Origin: Enterovibrio sp. JCM 19048
Lineage (GTDB): Bacteria; Pseudomonadota; Gammaproteobacteria; Enterobacterales; Vibrionaceae
DNA: 64,000 nucleotides
Direction of reading: 5' to 3'
Assembly (NCBI GenBank): GCA_001310415.1
Contig: BAXE01000015.1
Coordinates: forward strand, 1 to 64,000
In this document: in pieces, positions 21,439 through 30,320 of the stretch
Position numbering within the stretch: position 1 is the first letter of the stretch
How the letters are laid out: each line of letters opens with the position of its first letter
The notes under the pieces: model-generated
Told to the model about the DNA's origin: nothing
What the model saw: the letters and a program-made list of their open reading frames with translations, nothing else
The model's database searches: none
Program-made: the position numbers and the translations under genes

Positions 21439-21458
21439 TACTGTGTTTGTATACAGTA
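21439..21458 (-). promoter_or_regulatory. LexA box 2 (distal) of recN
   Basis: TACTGT-N8-ACAGTA with ACAG at 21453-21456: a full consensus SOS box. It lies 22 bp from box 1 (two helical turns), which would allow cooperative repression. E. coli recN also carries several SOS boxes. Confidence 0.88.
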
Positions 21459-21505
21459 AAGTTATTCGATGCGACACGGCGTAAAATTTTGTGACAGGCA
21501 TAACG

Positions 21506-21531
21506 AAAAGAGCAGGCGACGCCTGCTCTTC
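21506..21531 (-). terminator. terminator of nadK
   Basis: AGAGCAGGCG and CGCCTGCTCT form a 10-bp stem with almost no loop; read on the minus strand it ends in TTTT. It separates nadK from the recN promoter. Confidence 0.75.
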
Positions 21532-21551
21532 GAAAAGGGAGCCGAGAGGTT

Positions 21552-22433
21552 TTAGAATAGCTTGCTTGACCAGCCGAGCTTGGTACGCAGGGTTTTGTAA
21601 TAGCTGTATTTTTTAGGGTGAATAAGCTGAAGTTGTGTTGGGCTGCGGTAGATATGGACTTCATCGCCCGGATTGACCGGCAGGGATACCTGACTGTCGC
21701 AACTCACTTCCAGCGTGCTGCCGTTGTCCGGAGATACCACAAGCTTGATGTGGCGTTTGGCGTCTACAACCAATGGGCGGCTCGAAAGGGTGTGTGGAAA
21801 CATTGGCACCAGTGAAATTGCTTCCAGGCTGGGTGACAGAATTGGGCCGCCACCGGACAGGCTGTATGCAGTGGAGCCTGTGGGCGTTGAGATAATGATG
21901 CCGTCTGAGCGCTGGGAAAAAGCGAAGTTGTCATCAATATAAACTTCAAACTCAATCATGTGCGCCACCTGCCCGGGGTGTAATACCGCTTCATTCAACG
22001 CGGCATTATGGCTTTTGATTTGCCCGTGGCGGTGCACTTCCGCCTCCAGCAAGAAACGGTGGTCTTCAATGTAATCACCATCCAGCACGGACTGCAGTGC
22101 GTCTTCATAGTCGTCTGGGTCAAGGTCGGTCAGAAAACCAAGGTTGCCGCGGTTAACACCGATAACGGAAATATCGAAGCGTGACAGAACACGGGCTGCG
22201 CCCAGCATGTTGCCGTCACCACCGATGACGATGGCAAGATCTGCTTTGGCGCCGAGGGAGAGTAAATCGTGGAAATCTTCTGCAGGAACATTGATAAAGT
22301 TATGTAGCCTGTTATCGACCAGCGCACGATATCCCTTGCTGGTCAGCCAGTTATACAGACTCTCGTGCGTTGCGACCGCGTCTGGGTTGCGCGGCTTTCC
22401 GACCAAAGCAATCGTATTAAAGCGCTTTGTCAT
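21552..22433 (-). CDS. nadK: NadK, NAD kinase
   Basis: 293-residue ATP-dependent NAD kinase, the only source of NADP in most bacteria. The motifs GGDGNMLGA (near residue 72), the conserved Asn-Glu in [10 protein letters not shown] and the glycine-rich [11 protein letters not shown] are all present. The length matches the E. coli protein (292). The gene is divergent from grpE and has its own terminator before recN. Intact. Confidence 0.97.
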   Translation of the reverse strand: MTKRFNTIALVGKPRNPDAVATHESLYNWLTSKGYRALVDNRLHNFINVPAEDFHDLLSLGAKADLAIVIGGDGNMLGAARVLSRFDISVIGVNRGNLGFLTDLDPDDYEDALQSVLDGDYIEDHRFLLEAEVHRHGQIKSHNAALNEAVLHPGQVAHMIEFEVYIDDNFAFSQRSDGIIISTPTGSTAYSLSGGGPILSPSLEAISLVPMFPHTLSSRPLVVDAKRHIKLVVSPDNGSTLEVSCDSQVSLPVNPGDEVHIYRSPTQLQLIHPKKYSYYKTLRTKLGWSSKLF

Positions 22434-22511
22434 CTTATTGATCCTGCGTAAATTAGTGGCTTGAGTATATGTGAATCATCCTCACTTGTCGTGCTTTACA
22501 GCCAGCGACAT

Positions 22512-22540
22512 CTTGAAACGCGAACATTCATCCCCATAAT
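22512..22540 (+). promoter_or_regulatory. sigma-32 promoter of grpE
   Basis: CTTGAAA (22512-22518), a 13-base spacer, then CCCCATAAT (22532-22540) matches the heat-shock consensus CTTGAAA-N11-16-CCCCATNT almost exactly. It lies about 75 bp before the grpE start. Confidence 0.9.
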
Positions 22541-22615
22541 AGGCAAAACCGTCGAAAATGAAGCCTCACACAAACGCGTTTGGGGTTCAACACAGAGTAG
22601 TGTGTCGGAGAGAGC

Positions 22616-23221
22616 ATGAGCAAAGAAGAAAACAAGATCCAGGAAGAAGAGCTGCTAAACGAAGCGGTTGACGCACAAGCAGAAGAAAATGCCCTTGATG
22701 CAGAAACCGATGCAATGATCAGCCGGATCACTGAACTTGAAGCGGCGCTTGAAGCAAGCGAAGCAAAAGTGAAAGAACAACAAGACAGCGTTTTGCGTGC
22801 ACGTGCAGACGTGGAAAACATGCGTCGTCGTACCGAGCAGGAAATCGACAAGGCGCGTAAATTCGCCCTGGAGCGTTTTGCCAATGAACTGTTGCCAGTG
22901 ATGGACAACATGGAACGCGCAGTAGAGATGGCCGACAAAGAAAACGAAGCCCTCAAGCCAATGATCGAAGGTGTTGAGCTGACGCTGAAGACCATGAAGT
23001 CAGCGGTTGAGAAGTTCGGTCTGAAAGAATTGAACCCGCACGGTGAGACGTTCAACCCTGAGTTCCATCAGGCGATGTCTATTCAGGAAAGCGCAGATCA
23101 TGCACCAAACACTGTGATGTTCGTAATGCAAAAAGGTTACGAGCTGAACGGTCGCGTGGTTCGCCCTGCGATGGTAATGGTTTCTAAAGCGGCAGCCGGT
23201 AACGTGGACGAAAAAGCGTAA
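22616..23221 (+). CDS. grpE: GrpE, nucleotide exchange factor of DnaK
   Basis: 201-residue dimeric exchange factor that speeds ADP release from DnaK. The N-terminus is acidic and disordered (rich in E and D), followed by the long paired helix ([22 protein letters not shown]) and the beta-domain ending [16 protein letters not shown] (here [13 protein letters not shown]). A GGAG site precedes the ATG. It has its own sigma-32 promoter and terminator, upstream of dnaK-dnaJ. Intact. Confidence 0.97.
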   Translation: MSKEENKIQEEELLNEAVDAQAEENALDAETDAMISRITELEAALEASEAKVKEQQDSVLRARADVENMRRRTEQEIDKARKFALERFANELLPVMDNMERAVEMADKENEALKPMIEGVELTLKTMKSAVEKFGLKELNPHGETFNPEFHQAMSIQESADHAPNTVMFVMQKGYELNGRVVRPAMVMVSKAAAGNVDEKA

Positions 23222-23236
23222 TTGGCCTGTTTGCAG

Positions 23237-23264
23237 AAAAAACCCGCATTTTGCGGGTTTTTTT
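23237..23264 (+). terminator. terminator of grpE
   Basis: AAAAAACCCGCA, TTT loop, TGCGGG then seven T: a strong intrinsic terminator 16 bp after the grpE stop. Confidence 0.92.
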
Positions 23265-23274
23265 CGTTTCAGCC

Positions 23275-23303
23275 CTTGAAAGCTTATCCGCCGCCCTTAT
23301 CTA
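23275..23303 (+). promoter_or_regulatory. sigma-32 promoter P1 of dnaK
   Basis: CTTGAAA at 23275-23281, a 12-base spacer, then CCCTTATCTA at 23294-23303. The -35 is perfect; the -10 has one or two departures from CCCCATNT. It starts only 11 bp after the grpE terminator. Confidence 0.65.
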
Positions 23304-23345
23304 TGGGGCATCGAAAAGAAAATTTAAAAATTTTTTCTTGTACAG

Positions 23346-23375
23346 GGTTGAACCCTAATCCGTGACCCCCATATA
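23346..23375 (+). promoter_or_regulatory. sigma-32 promoter P2 of dnaK
   Basis: GGTTGAA at 23346-23352, a 14-base spacer, then CCCCATATA at 23367-23375. The -10 is excellent and the -35 weaker. The -10 lies inside a 12-bp perfect palindrome (23368-23379). E. coli dnaK also uses two heat-shock promoters. Confidence 0.65.
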
Positions 23376-23422
23376 TGGGTTAACGCAACATAGACGTAAG
23401 ACGAATTTTCGGAGAAAACCAA

Positions 23423-25338
23423 ATGGGTAAGATCATTGGTATCGACTTGGGTACTACCAACTCATGTGTAGCAGTACTGGACGGTGACAAGCCACGCGTA
23501 ATCGAGAACGCAGAGGGCGATCGCACAACGCCATCAATCATCGCATACACCCAAGACGGTGAGATCCTGGTAGGTCAGCCTGCAAAACGTCAGGCAGTAA
23601 CCAACCCAGAAAACACGCTGTTTGCAATCAAACGACTGATCGGTCGTCGCTTCGAAGATGAAGAAGTTCAGCGTGATATCGAAATCATGCCTTACAAAAT
23701 CGTTAAGGCTGACAACGGTGATGCATGGGTAGAAGCAAAAGGCCAGAAAATGGCAGCTCCTCAGGTATCTGCTGAAGTCCTGAAAAAAATGAAGAAAACT
23801 GCGGAAGACTTCCTGGGTGAGGAAGTAACTGGTGCAGTTATCACAGTACCTGCGTACTTCAACGACGCACAACGTCAGGCAACAAAAGACGCTGGCCGTA
23901 TCGCGGGTCTGGAAGTTAAACGTATTATCAACGAACCAACTGCTGCTGCACTGGCTTACGGCTTGGACAAGCAAGGTGGTGACCGCACTATCGCGGTATA
24001 CGACCTGGGTGGTGGTACTTTCGATATCTCTATCATCGAGATTGACGAAGTTGACGGCGAGAAGACTTTCGAAGTTCTGGCAACCAACGGTGACACTCAC
24101 CTGGGTGGTGAAGACTTCGACAACCGCATGATCAACTACCTGGTTGACGAGTTCAAAAAAGACCAAGGCATCGACCTGCGTAAAGATCCACTGGCAATGC
24201 AACGTCTGAAAGAAGCGGCTGAGAAAGCGAAGATCGAACTGTCTTCTGCACAGCAAACTGACGTGAACCTGCCATACATCACTGCAGATGCGACTGGTCC
24301 TAAGCACATGAACATCAAAGTGACCCGTGCGAAACTGGAGTCACTGGTTGAAGATTTGGTTCAACGTTCTCTGGAACCACTGAAAGTGGCACTGGCTGAC
24401 GCAGACCTGTCTGTAAACGACATCAACGACGTAATCCTGGTTGGTGGTCAGACTCGTATGCCTATGGTTCAGAAGAAAGTTGCTGAGTTCTTCGGTAAAG
24501 AAGCACGTAAAGACGTGAACCCTGATGAAGCAGTTGCAGTAGGTGCAGCGGTTCAGGGCGGTGTTCTGGCAGGTGACGTGAAAGACGTTCTGCTGCTGGA
24601 CGTAACTCCTCTGTCTCTGGGTATTGAAACCATGGGCGGTGTGATGACCAAACTGATCGAGAAGAACACCACTATCCCTACTAAGGCGAACCAAGTGTTC
24701 TCCACTGCTGAAGACAACCAAAGTGCAGTAACTATCCACGTACTGCAGGGTGAGCGTAAGCAAGCGATGTACAACAAGTCTCTGGGTCAATTCAACCTGG
24801 AAGCATCAACGCAGCGCCACGTGGTATGCCACAAATCGAAGTTATCTTCGACCTGGATGCTGACGGTATCCTGAATGTGTCTGCGAAAGACAAACAAACA
24901 GGTAAAGAGCAGAAGATCACTATCCAGGCATCTGGTGGTCTGAGCGACGACGAAATCGAGAAAATGGTTCAGGAAGCGGAAGCGAACAAAGAAGCCGACA
25001 AAAAGTTCGAAGAACTGGCGACTGCGCGCAACCAAGCTGACCAAATGATCCACGGTACTCGCAAGCAAGTTGAAGAAGCAGGCGACGCACTGCCAGCAGA
25101 CGAGAAAGAGAAGATCGAAGCTGCAATCACTGAGCTGGAAACAGCGCGTAAAGGTGAAGACAAAGCAGCGATCGACGAGAAAGTGCAAGCACTTATCGCA
25201 GCTTCTCAGAAACTGATGGAAGTGGCACAGCAGCAAGCGCAAGCCGCGCAAGCTCAAGACGCCGGTGCACAACAAACTAAGCAAGACGACGACGTTGTTG
25301 ACGCTGAGTTTGAAGAAGTAAAAGACGACAAAAAATAA
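23423..25338 (+). CDS. dnaK: DnaK, Hsp70 chaperone (1 frameshift)
   Basis: Major cytoplasmic Hsp70. The actin-like ATPase domain starts [17 protein letters not shown]; phosphate loops [14 protein letters not shown] and [14 protein letters not shown] are present; the substrate-binding domain follows after the linker [19 protein letters not shown] is missing near 24803 (GAAGGCATC read as GAAGCATC), within the beta-sandwich. Repaired length 638 residues, equal to E. coli. The C-terminus ends in an acidic tail close to the usual EEVKDKK. Codon choice is strongly biased, as expected for a highly expressed gene. dnaJ follows after 175 bp. Confidence 0.97.
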
Positions 25339-25359
25339 GACCGGAACCAACCCGCGAGG

Positions 25360-25389
25360 CTGATGTTGGAATAACAAATTCAACATCAG
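25360..25389 (+). other. hairpin after dnaK
   Basis: CTGATGTTG (25360-25368) and CAACATCAG (25381-25389) are perfect inverted copies with a 12-base loop that can add three more pairs. There is no T-run, so it is more likely an mRNA stabiliser or processing site than a terminator. Confidence 0.55.
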
Positions 25390-25418
25390 TCCCAAAGGAA
25401 TAACCGATATTATTTCGC

Positions 25419-25471
25419 ACGGGCGTGGGAGGGTTTTCTCCTTCGCCCGTAGTTGTATGATACTGGGCGAA
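25419..25471 (+). promoter_or_regulatory. competing hairpins in dnaK-dnaJ spacer
   Basis: CGCCCGT (25444-25450) can pair with ACGGGCG upstream (25419-25425), while the overlapping TTCGCCC (25442-25448) can pair with GGGCGAA downstream (25465-25471). The two 7-bp stems exclude each other because they share CGCCC. The second is followed by a short A-run, not T. Such alternatives can adjust how much dnaJ is made relative to dnaK; function is inferred. Confidence 0.4.
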
Positions 25472-25513
25472 AAAATCGATTCGTTTAGTAGAAAAGCAGG
25501 TGACAAGTAAAAC

Positions 25514-26652
25514 ATGTCAAAACGTGATTTTTATGAAGTGCTGGGCGTAAGCCGTGATGCCAGCGAGCGCGACATCAAAAAGGCGTACAAGCGTCTTGCG
25601 ATGAAATATCACCCGGACAAAAACCCGGGCGACGATACCGCTGCGGATAAATTTAAAGAAGTGAAGCTGGCGTATGAAGTACTGACCGACGACCAGAAGC
25701 GTGCGGCGTACGATCAATACGGTCATGCAGCCTTTGAGCAAGGCGGTATGGGTGGCGGCGGTGGCTTCGGCGGCGGCGCAGACTTCAGCGATATCTTTGG
25801 TGACGTGTTTGGTGACATCTTCGGCGGTGGCCGTCGTGGTGGTCAGGCGCGCGCACAGCGTGGTGCAGACCTTCGCTACAACATGGAACTGACCCTTGAG
25901 GATGCAGTCCGTGGTGTGACCAAAGAGATTGAAGTACCGACTTATGTAAGCTGTGACAGCTGTAGCGGCAGCGGTGCCAAACCGGGCTCTTCACCACAAA
26001 CTTGTGGAACCTGTCATGGTCAGGGCCAGGTACAAATGCGCCAGGGCTTTTTTGCTGTACAGCAAACCTGTCCAACCTGTCACGGTCGTGGCAAAATCAT
26101 CAAAGACCCATGTGACAAGTGTCATGGCCAGGGCCGCGTTCAGAAAACCAAAACCCTCAGCGTTAAGATCCCGGCAGGTGTCGATACCGGTGACCGTATT
26201 CGCCTGACCGGCGAAGGGGAAGCAGGAGAGTATGGTGCGCCAGCGGGCGATCTGTACGTTCAGGTACATGTTCGCGACCACCATATCTTTACCCGTGATG
26301 GTAACAACCTTTACTGCGAAGTACCGGTGAGCTTTACCATGGCGGCATTGGGTGGTGAAGTGGAAGTCCCAACACTGGACGGCCGTGTAAGCCTGAAAGT
26401 GCCACCTGAGACCCAAACCGGCCGCATGTTCCGCATGCGTGGCAAAGGTGTACAGTCAGTCCGTGGCGGCGGCTTGGTGATTTGATCTGTAAATTGGTGG
26501 TTGAAACCCCGGTTAACCTCAGCAGCAAGCAAAAAGAATTGCTGCGTGAGTTTGAAGAAACCCTGGGTGGAACAGCCGCGAAGAAACACAAACCGAAGTC
26601 GGAAGGTTTCTTTGACGGCGTGAAGAAGTTCTTCGACGACCTGACCAGCTAA
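25514..26652 (+). CDS. dnaJ: DnaJ, Hsp40 co-chaperone (1 frameshift)
   Basis: Delivers unfolded substrates to DnaK and triggers its ATPase. The J domain has HPD in [11 protein letters not shown]; a Gly/Phe-rich linker (near residues 75-110) follows; then four zinc repeats [24 protein letters not shown] and CDKCHGQG. A base is missing near 26472, where the text should read [20 protein letters not shown]. Repaired length 379 residues (E. coli 376). The gene ends just before a strong terminator. Confidence 0.96.
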
Positions 26653-26665
26653 TCTGCACAACGTT

Positions 26666-26692
26666 AAAAACCGGCGGCTTCGCCGGTTTTTT
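26666..26692 (+). terminator. terminator of dnaK-dnaJ
   Basis: AAAAACCGGCG, loop GCTT, CGCCGGTTTTTT: an 11-bp stem and T-run 14 bp after the dnaJ stop. Confidence 0.93.
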
Positions 26693-26760
26693 ATACCTGC
26701 TGTACGGCACGCCAATGTTGCGGTAGCTTGAAAAGAGAGACTCAACATTTCTGGCCGACC

Positions 26761-27546
26761 ATGATTGATACCCATTGCCATTTCGATTTCCCGCCTTTTG
26801 ACCAAAGCCCTGAGGATTGGCTTTCCCGCAGTCATGATGCAGGCGTCCACCATCTTATTGTCCCCGCCGTTTCCCGGCAAAACTGGCAAAGGGTAGATGA
26901 CCTTAGCCAGTGCTTCTCTTCGATTTACTTTGCCGCGGGATTACATCCGGTGTGGCTCTCTGAGCACCAAGACGAAGACATCGCAAAACTGGATGCATGG
27001 TTAGCGACGTCTCCCAAAGGGTGTGTGGCTATCGGCGAATGCGGTCTGGACTTTGCCATTGAAAATCCCCAACAGGAAAGACAGCTTTATTTACTGCGTG
27101 AGCAACTTGCTTTGGCGGTGAAGTACAAACTGCCCGTCATTTTGCATTGCCGCAAAGCGCATAACGAACTTTTGCAGGTGTTGAACGACTTTCCTGCTGT
27201 GTACGGTGTTTTGCATGCTTTCAGCGGTAGCGAGCAAATGGGTGAGAATTACATCAAGCGCGGCTTCATGCTCGGAATAGGAGGCACGATTACTTATCCA
27301 CGCGCCAATAAAACACGCAATGCGGTGTCGGCGTTGCCGCTGACTGCTATGGTGCTGGAGACCGATGCGCCGGACATGCCGGTCAGTGGATTTCAGGGAC
27401 AACCCAATTCACCGGAGAAATTACCGCTGATTGCAAAGGCACTGTCCGAGTTAAAAGGTGTGACTGTAGAGGAAATTATTCACAGCACATCACAAAATGC
27501 GGCGAATTGTTTTGCATTGCAGAGGCAAATTTCATCGTTTGCCTAA
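26761..27546 (+). CDS. TatD-family metal-dependent hydrolase (YjjV-like)
   Basis: 261 residues from the ATG at 26761, where the family starts (MIDTHCHFD, with the metal-binding H-x-H). Other metal ligands are visible in GECGLDF, ILHCRKAH, HAFSGS and ETDAPDMP. TatD proteins are metal-dependent DNases or related hydrolases with a TIM-barrel fold. In E. coli the paralogue yjjV lies close to deoCABD, as here, so this is probably the yjjV orthologue. An in-frame TTG at 26728 gives an N-terminal extension that the family lacks. Intact. Confidence 0.85.
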   Translation: MIDTHCHFDFPPFDQSPEDWLSRSHDAGVHHLIVPAVSRQNWQRVDDLSQCFSSIYFAAGLHPVWLSEHQDEDIAKLDAWLATSPKGCVAIGECGLDFAIENPQQERQLYLLREQLALAVKYKLPVILHCRKAHNELLQVLNDFPAVYGVLHAFSGSEQMGENYIKRGFMLGIGGTITYPRANKTRNAVSALPLTAMVLETDAPDMPVSGFQGQPNSPEKLPLIAKALSELKGVTVEEIIHSTSQNAANCFALQRQISSFA

Positions 27547-27729
27547 TCGTTTGCGTAAGATCTAGGTCACAAAATTCGATCTCCGTCACCTTTTTGAGTG
27601 AATTGCAGCGAAATTTACACTTAAAGCGTGACTCATGCATTCCTTTGCCATGCGTCACATGCGTATAATCGCGACCGGACTAAAACTCCAATTTGTCGAG
27701 ACGCCAAGACTTTTTTAGGAACCCCTTTT
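27547..27729 (+). promoter_or_regulatory. upstream region of nupC with possible CRP sites
   Basis: A TATAAT box lies at 27664-27669. Two sites have a perfect right half of the CRP consensus (TCACA) and three of five matches on the left with the correct 6-base gap: centred near 27563 and near 27651. Nucleoside uptake genes are controlled by CRP and CytR in enterics and vibrios, so this is plausible but not proved by the sequence. Confidence 0.4.
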
Positions 27730-28998
27730 ATGAGCCTGATTATGAGCATTGTTGGGATAGTAGTACTGCTCGCTATCGCAGTCCTTCTGTCTGACAACCG
27801 CAAAGCGATCAACCTGCGTACCGTTGGTGGTGCATTTGCAATCCAGTTCCTGCTGGGTGGTTTTGTTCTGTTCGTTCCGTGGGGTAGAGACCTGCTGAAC
27901 GGCATGTCAAATGCTGTACAAAACGTAATTAACTACGGTAAAGACGGTATCAGCTTCCTGTTTGGTAGCCTGGTTAACTTCTCTGTGGATGGCATCGGTT
28001 TTATCTTTGCTTTCCAAGTACTGCCTACCGTTGTGTTCTTCTCAGCGCTGATCAGCGTGCTGTACTACCTGGGCATCATGCAGTTTGTTATCCGCATTCT
28101 GGGTGGCGCACTGCGTAAAGTACTGGGTACTTCTCACGCGGAATCAATGTCTGCAACTGCGAACATCTTCGTAGGTCAGACTGAAGCGCCGCTGGTAGTA
28201 CGTCCTTTCGTACCTAAAATGACCCAGTCAGAACTGTTCGCAGTAATGTGTGGTGGTTTGGCGTCTGTTGCCGGTGGTGTACTGGCAGGTTACGCAGCAA
28301 TGGGCGTTCCACTGGAATACCTGATTGCAGCATCATTCATGGCGGCACCGGGTGGTCTGCTGTTCGCGAAAATCATCAAGCCTGAAACTCAAGAACCAAT
28401 CGAGCAAATCGGTGCGGATGACGAGCAAGAAGACAAACCTGCGAACGTTATCGACGCAGCGGCTGGCGGTGCATCTTCTGGTATGCAACTGGCGCTGAAC
28501 ATCGGTGCAATGCTGCTGGCGTTCATCGGTCTGATTGCAATGATCAACGGCATCCTGGGCGGTATCGGTGCATGGTTCGGTATGGACCATCTGACACTGC
28601 AATGGATTCTGGGTCAGATTTTCCGTCCACTGGCATTCCTGATCGGTGTTCCATGGGCAGAAGCAGAGCTGGCTGGTTCTTTCATCGGTCAGAAACTGGT
28701 TGTGAACGAATTCGTTGCTTACCTGAACTTCGTACCTTACGTGGGTGCTGATCCACAACTGGTTGCGGCAACTGGCGCAGCAATGAGTGCGAAAACGGTA
28801 GCAATCATTTCTTTCGCACTGTGTGGCTTTGCTAACCTGTCTTCTATCGCAATCCTGCTGGGTGGTCTGGGTAGCATCGCACCGACCCGCCGTCACGACA
28901 TCGCACGTTTCGGTATCAAAGCAGTGTGTGCAGGTACTCTGTCTAACCTGATGAGTGCAACCATCGCTGGTTTCTTCCTGACGCTGTCAACCATGTAA
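27730..28998 (+). CDS. nupC: NupC, concentrative nucleoside transporter
   Basis: 422-residue inner-membrane nucleoside symporter of the CNT family, which includes the structurally known Vibrio cholerae transporter. Multiple hydrophobic helices, the re-entrant hairpin motif around GQTEAPL and the second around KLVVNEFVAYL are all visible. The start MSLIMSIVGIVVLL at 27730 is chosen because the upstream in-frame stretch is not hydrophobic or conserved. It brings in the nucleosides that the deo enzymes downstream degrade. Strong codon bias suggests high expression. Intact. Confidence 0.95.
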   Translation: MSLIMSIVGIVVLLAIAVLLSDNRKAINLRTVGGAFAIQFLLGGFVLFVPWGRDLLNGMSNAVQNVINYGKDGISFLFGSLVNFSVDGIGFIFAFQVLPTVVFFSALISVLYYLGIMQFVIRILGGALRKVLGTSHAESMSATANIFVGQTEAPLVVRPFVPKMTQSELFAVMCGGLASVAGGVLAGYAAMGVPLEYLIAASFMAAPGGLLFAKIIKPETQEPIEQIGADDEQEDKPANVIDAAAGGASSGMQLALNIGAMLLAFIGLIAMINGILGGIGAWFGMDHLTLQWILGQIFRPLAFLIGVPWAEAELAGSFIGQKLVVNEFVAYLNFVPYVGADPQLVAATGAAMSAKTVAIISFALCGFANLSSIAILLGGLGSIAPTRRHDIARFGIKAVCAGTLSNLMSATIAGFFLTLSTM

Positions 28999-29017
28999 TC
29001 TGGTCTGACACTCAGTT

Positions 29018-29047
29018 AAAAAACCGCCTCAACCGAGGCGGTTTTTT
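29018..29047 (+). terminator. terminator of nupC
   Basis: AAAAAACCGCCTC, 4-base loop, GAGGCGGTTTTTT: 13-bp perfect stem and T-run. It isolates nupC from the deo operon. Confidence 0.93.
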
Positions 29048-29480
29048 GTGCCCCTTCCCCGGTACCGGGTTTCCCCATGAATAAGACACTGGCTGGCTTT
29101 CCTGCTTCGTATAGTGAGCTAGGATATCTGTCACCAACAGCAACAAAGTGTTTATCAACAGAAACAGGTAACACCTAGTGCTGACACGGGAAGATTGGTA
29201 AAATTGGTGAACGCTGTCAAAGTTTCAATGGTGGGTTTTCACTAATTTCACTATTGTTTCACGACAGCGGAAGTGAAACGACATCCTGCACCGGTTACCC
29301 CGATACAAGGTGCGTGTGGGATTACACTCTGATTAGAGTGTGCGGCAACAAGGATGGTTGATTGGTTCTGAACGTTCAGCACCAAACTTCAAGGAGCCAA
29401 GTCCGCTCATCAGATGACAACGCCAAACCTGGCATTGTGATTTGTTACTTGGTTTTGAAATATTAAGACTGGAGAAAGTC
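29048..29480 (+). promoter_or_regulatory. deo operon control region
   Basis: 433 bp with no gene. Three direct TTTCAC copies start at 29237, 29246 and 29257 (9- and 11-bp steps). The last forms an inverted pair with GTGAAAC at 29273-29279 (GTTTCAC-N10-GTGAAAC). A second perfect palindrome, ACACTCT-GATT-AGAGTGT, lies at 29324-29341, and CCCGGTACCGGG at 29058-29069 is a third. These are good operator candidates for a nucleoside-responsive repressor (CytR or DeoR type). I could not fix the core promoter. Confidence 0.5.
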
Positions 29481-30254
29481 ATGAGCGATCTAAAAGCAGC
29501 AGCTCTTCGTGCCCTGAAATTGATGGATTTGACCACCCTGAACGATGACGACACCGATGCGAAAGTGATCGCGCTGTGTAAGAGTGCGAAAACGCCTGCT
29601 GGCAACACTGCTGCTATCTGCATCTACCCACGCTTCATCCCTGTGGCGAAGAAACAACTGCGCGAGCAGGGTACACCTGAAATCAAAATCGCAACCGTGA
29701 CTAACTTCCCGCACGGTAACGATGACATCGAAATCGCCGTTGCTGAAACCAAAGCAGCTGTGGCTTACGGTGCAGATGAAGTTGACGTGGTTTTCCCATA
29801 CCGCACCCTGATTGCTGGCGACGAGCAAACCGGTTTTGAACTGGTTAAACAATGTAAAGCTGCGTGTGGCGATGTGACTCTGAAAGTGATCATCGAAACC
29901 GGTGAGCTGAAAGAAGCAGCGCTGATCAAACGCGCTTCTGAAATCTCTATCGAAGCAGGTGCTGATTTCATCAAGACCTCTACCGGTAAAGTGCCAGTGA
30001 ACGCGACCCCAGAATCAGCAGAAATCATGCTGACTGTTATCAAAGACATGGGCGTTGCAGAGAAAGTGGGCTTCAAGCCTGCAGGTGGTGTACGTACTGC
30101 TGAAGATGCAGCTGAGTATCTGGCAATGGCTGACCGCATTCTGGGCGGCGAGTGGGCAGACAACGCGCACTACCGTTTCGGTGCATCAAGCCTGCTGGCT
30201 AACCTGCTTCACACTCTGGGTGAAGGTGACAAAGCGGCGGAAGGTGGCTACTAA
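29481..30254 (+). CDS. deoC: DeoC, deoxyribose-phosphate aldolase
   Basis: 257-residue class I aldolase that splits 2-deoxyribose-5-phosphate into acetaldehyde and glyceraldehyde-3-phosphate. The Schiff-base Lys lies in [11 protein letters not shown]; the second catalytic Lys is in [11 protein letters not shown]; the substrate-binding DEVDVVFPY motif is present. The ATG at 29481 has GGAGA 6 bases before it; the frame upstream is not conserved. It is the first gene of deoC-deoA-deoB-deoD. Intact. Confidence 0.96.
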   Translation: MSDLKAAALRALKLMDLTTLNDDDTDAKVIALCKSAKTPAGNTAAICIYPRFIPVAKKQLREQGTPEIKIATVTNFPHGNDDIEIAVAETKAAVAYGADEVDVVFPYRTLIAGDEQTGFELVKQCKAACGDVTLKVIIETGELKEAALIKRASEISIEAGADFIKTSTGKVPVNATPESAEIMLTVIKDMGVAEKVGFKPAGGVRTAEDAAEYLAMADRILGGEWADNAHYRFGASSLLANLLHTLGEGDKAAEGGY

Positions 30255-30320
30255 GCACTTCCGGATGGGGAGTGCTTGCACTCCCCCTGTTTTATACCAA
30301 CCTTGAATGTGAGGTCGACC

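Noticed and set aside
23534..24307. 257-residue minus-strand frame inside dnaK
   Set aside because: Shadow of the biased codons of dnaK; composition is odd (many C, F, V) and there is no ribosome site or homology.
24780..24830. Programmed ribosomal frameshift in dnaK
   Set aside because: No slippery heptamer or downstream structure, and the same kind of one-base loss occurs in dozens of other genes here; a sequence error is simpler.
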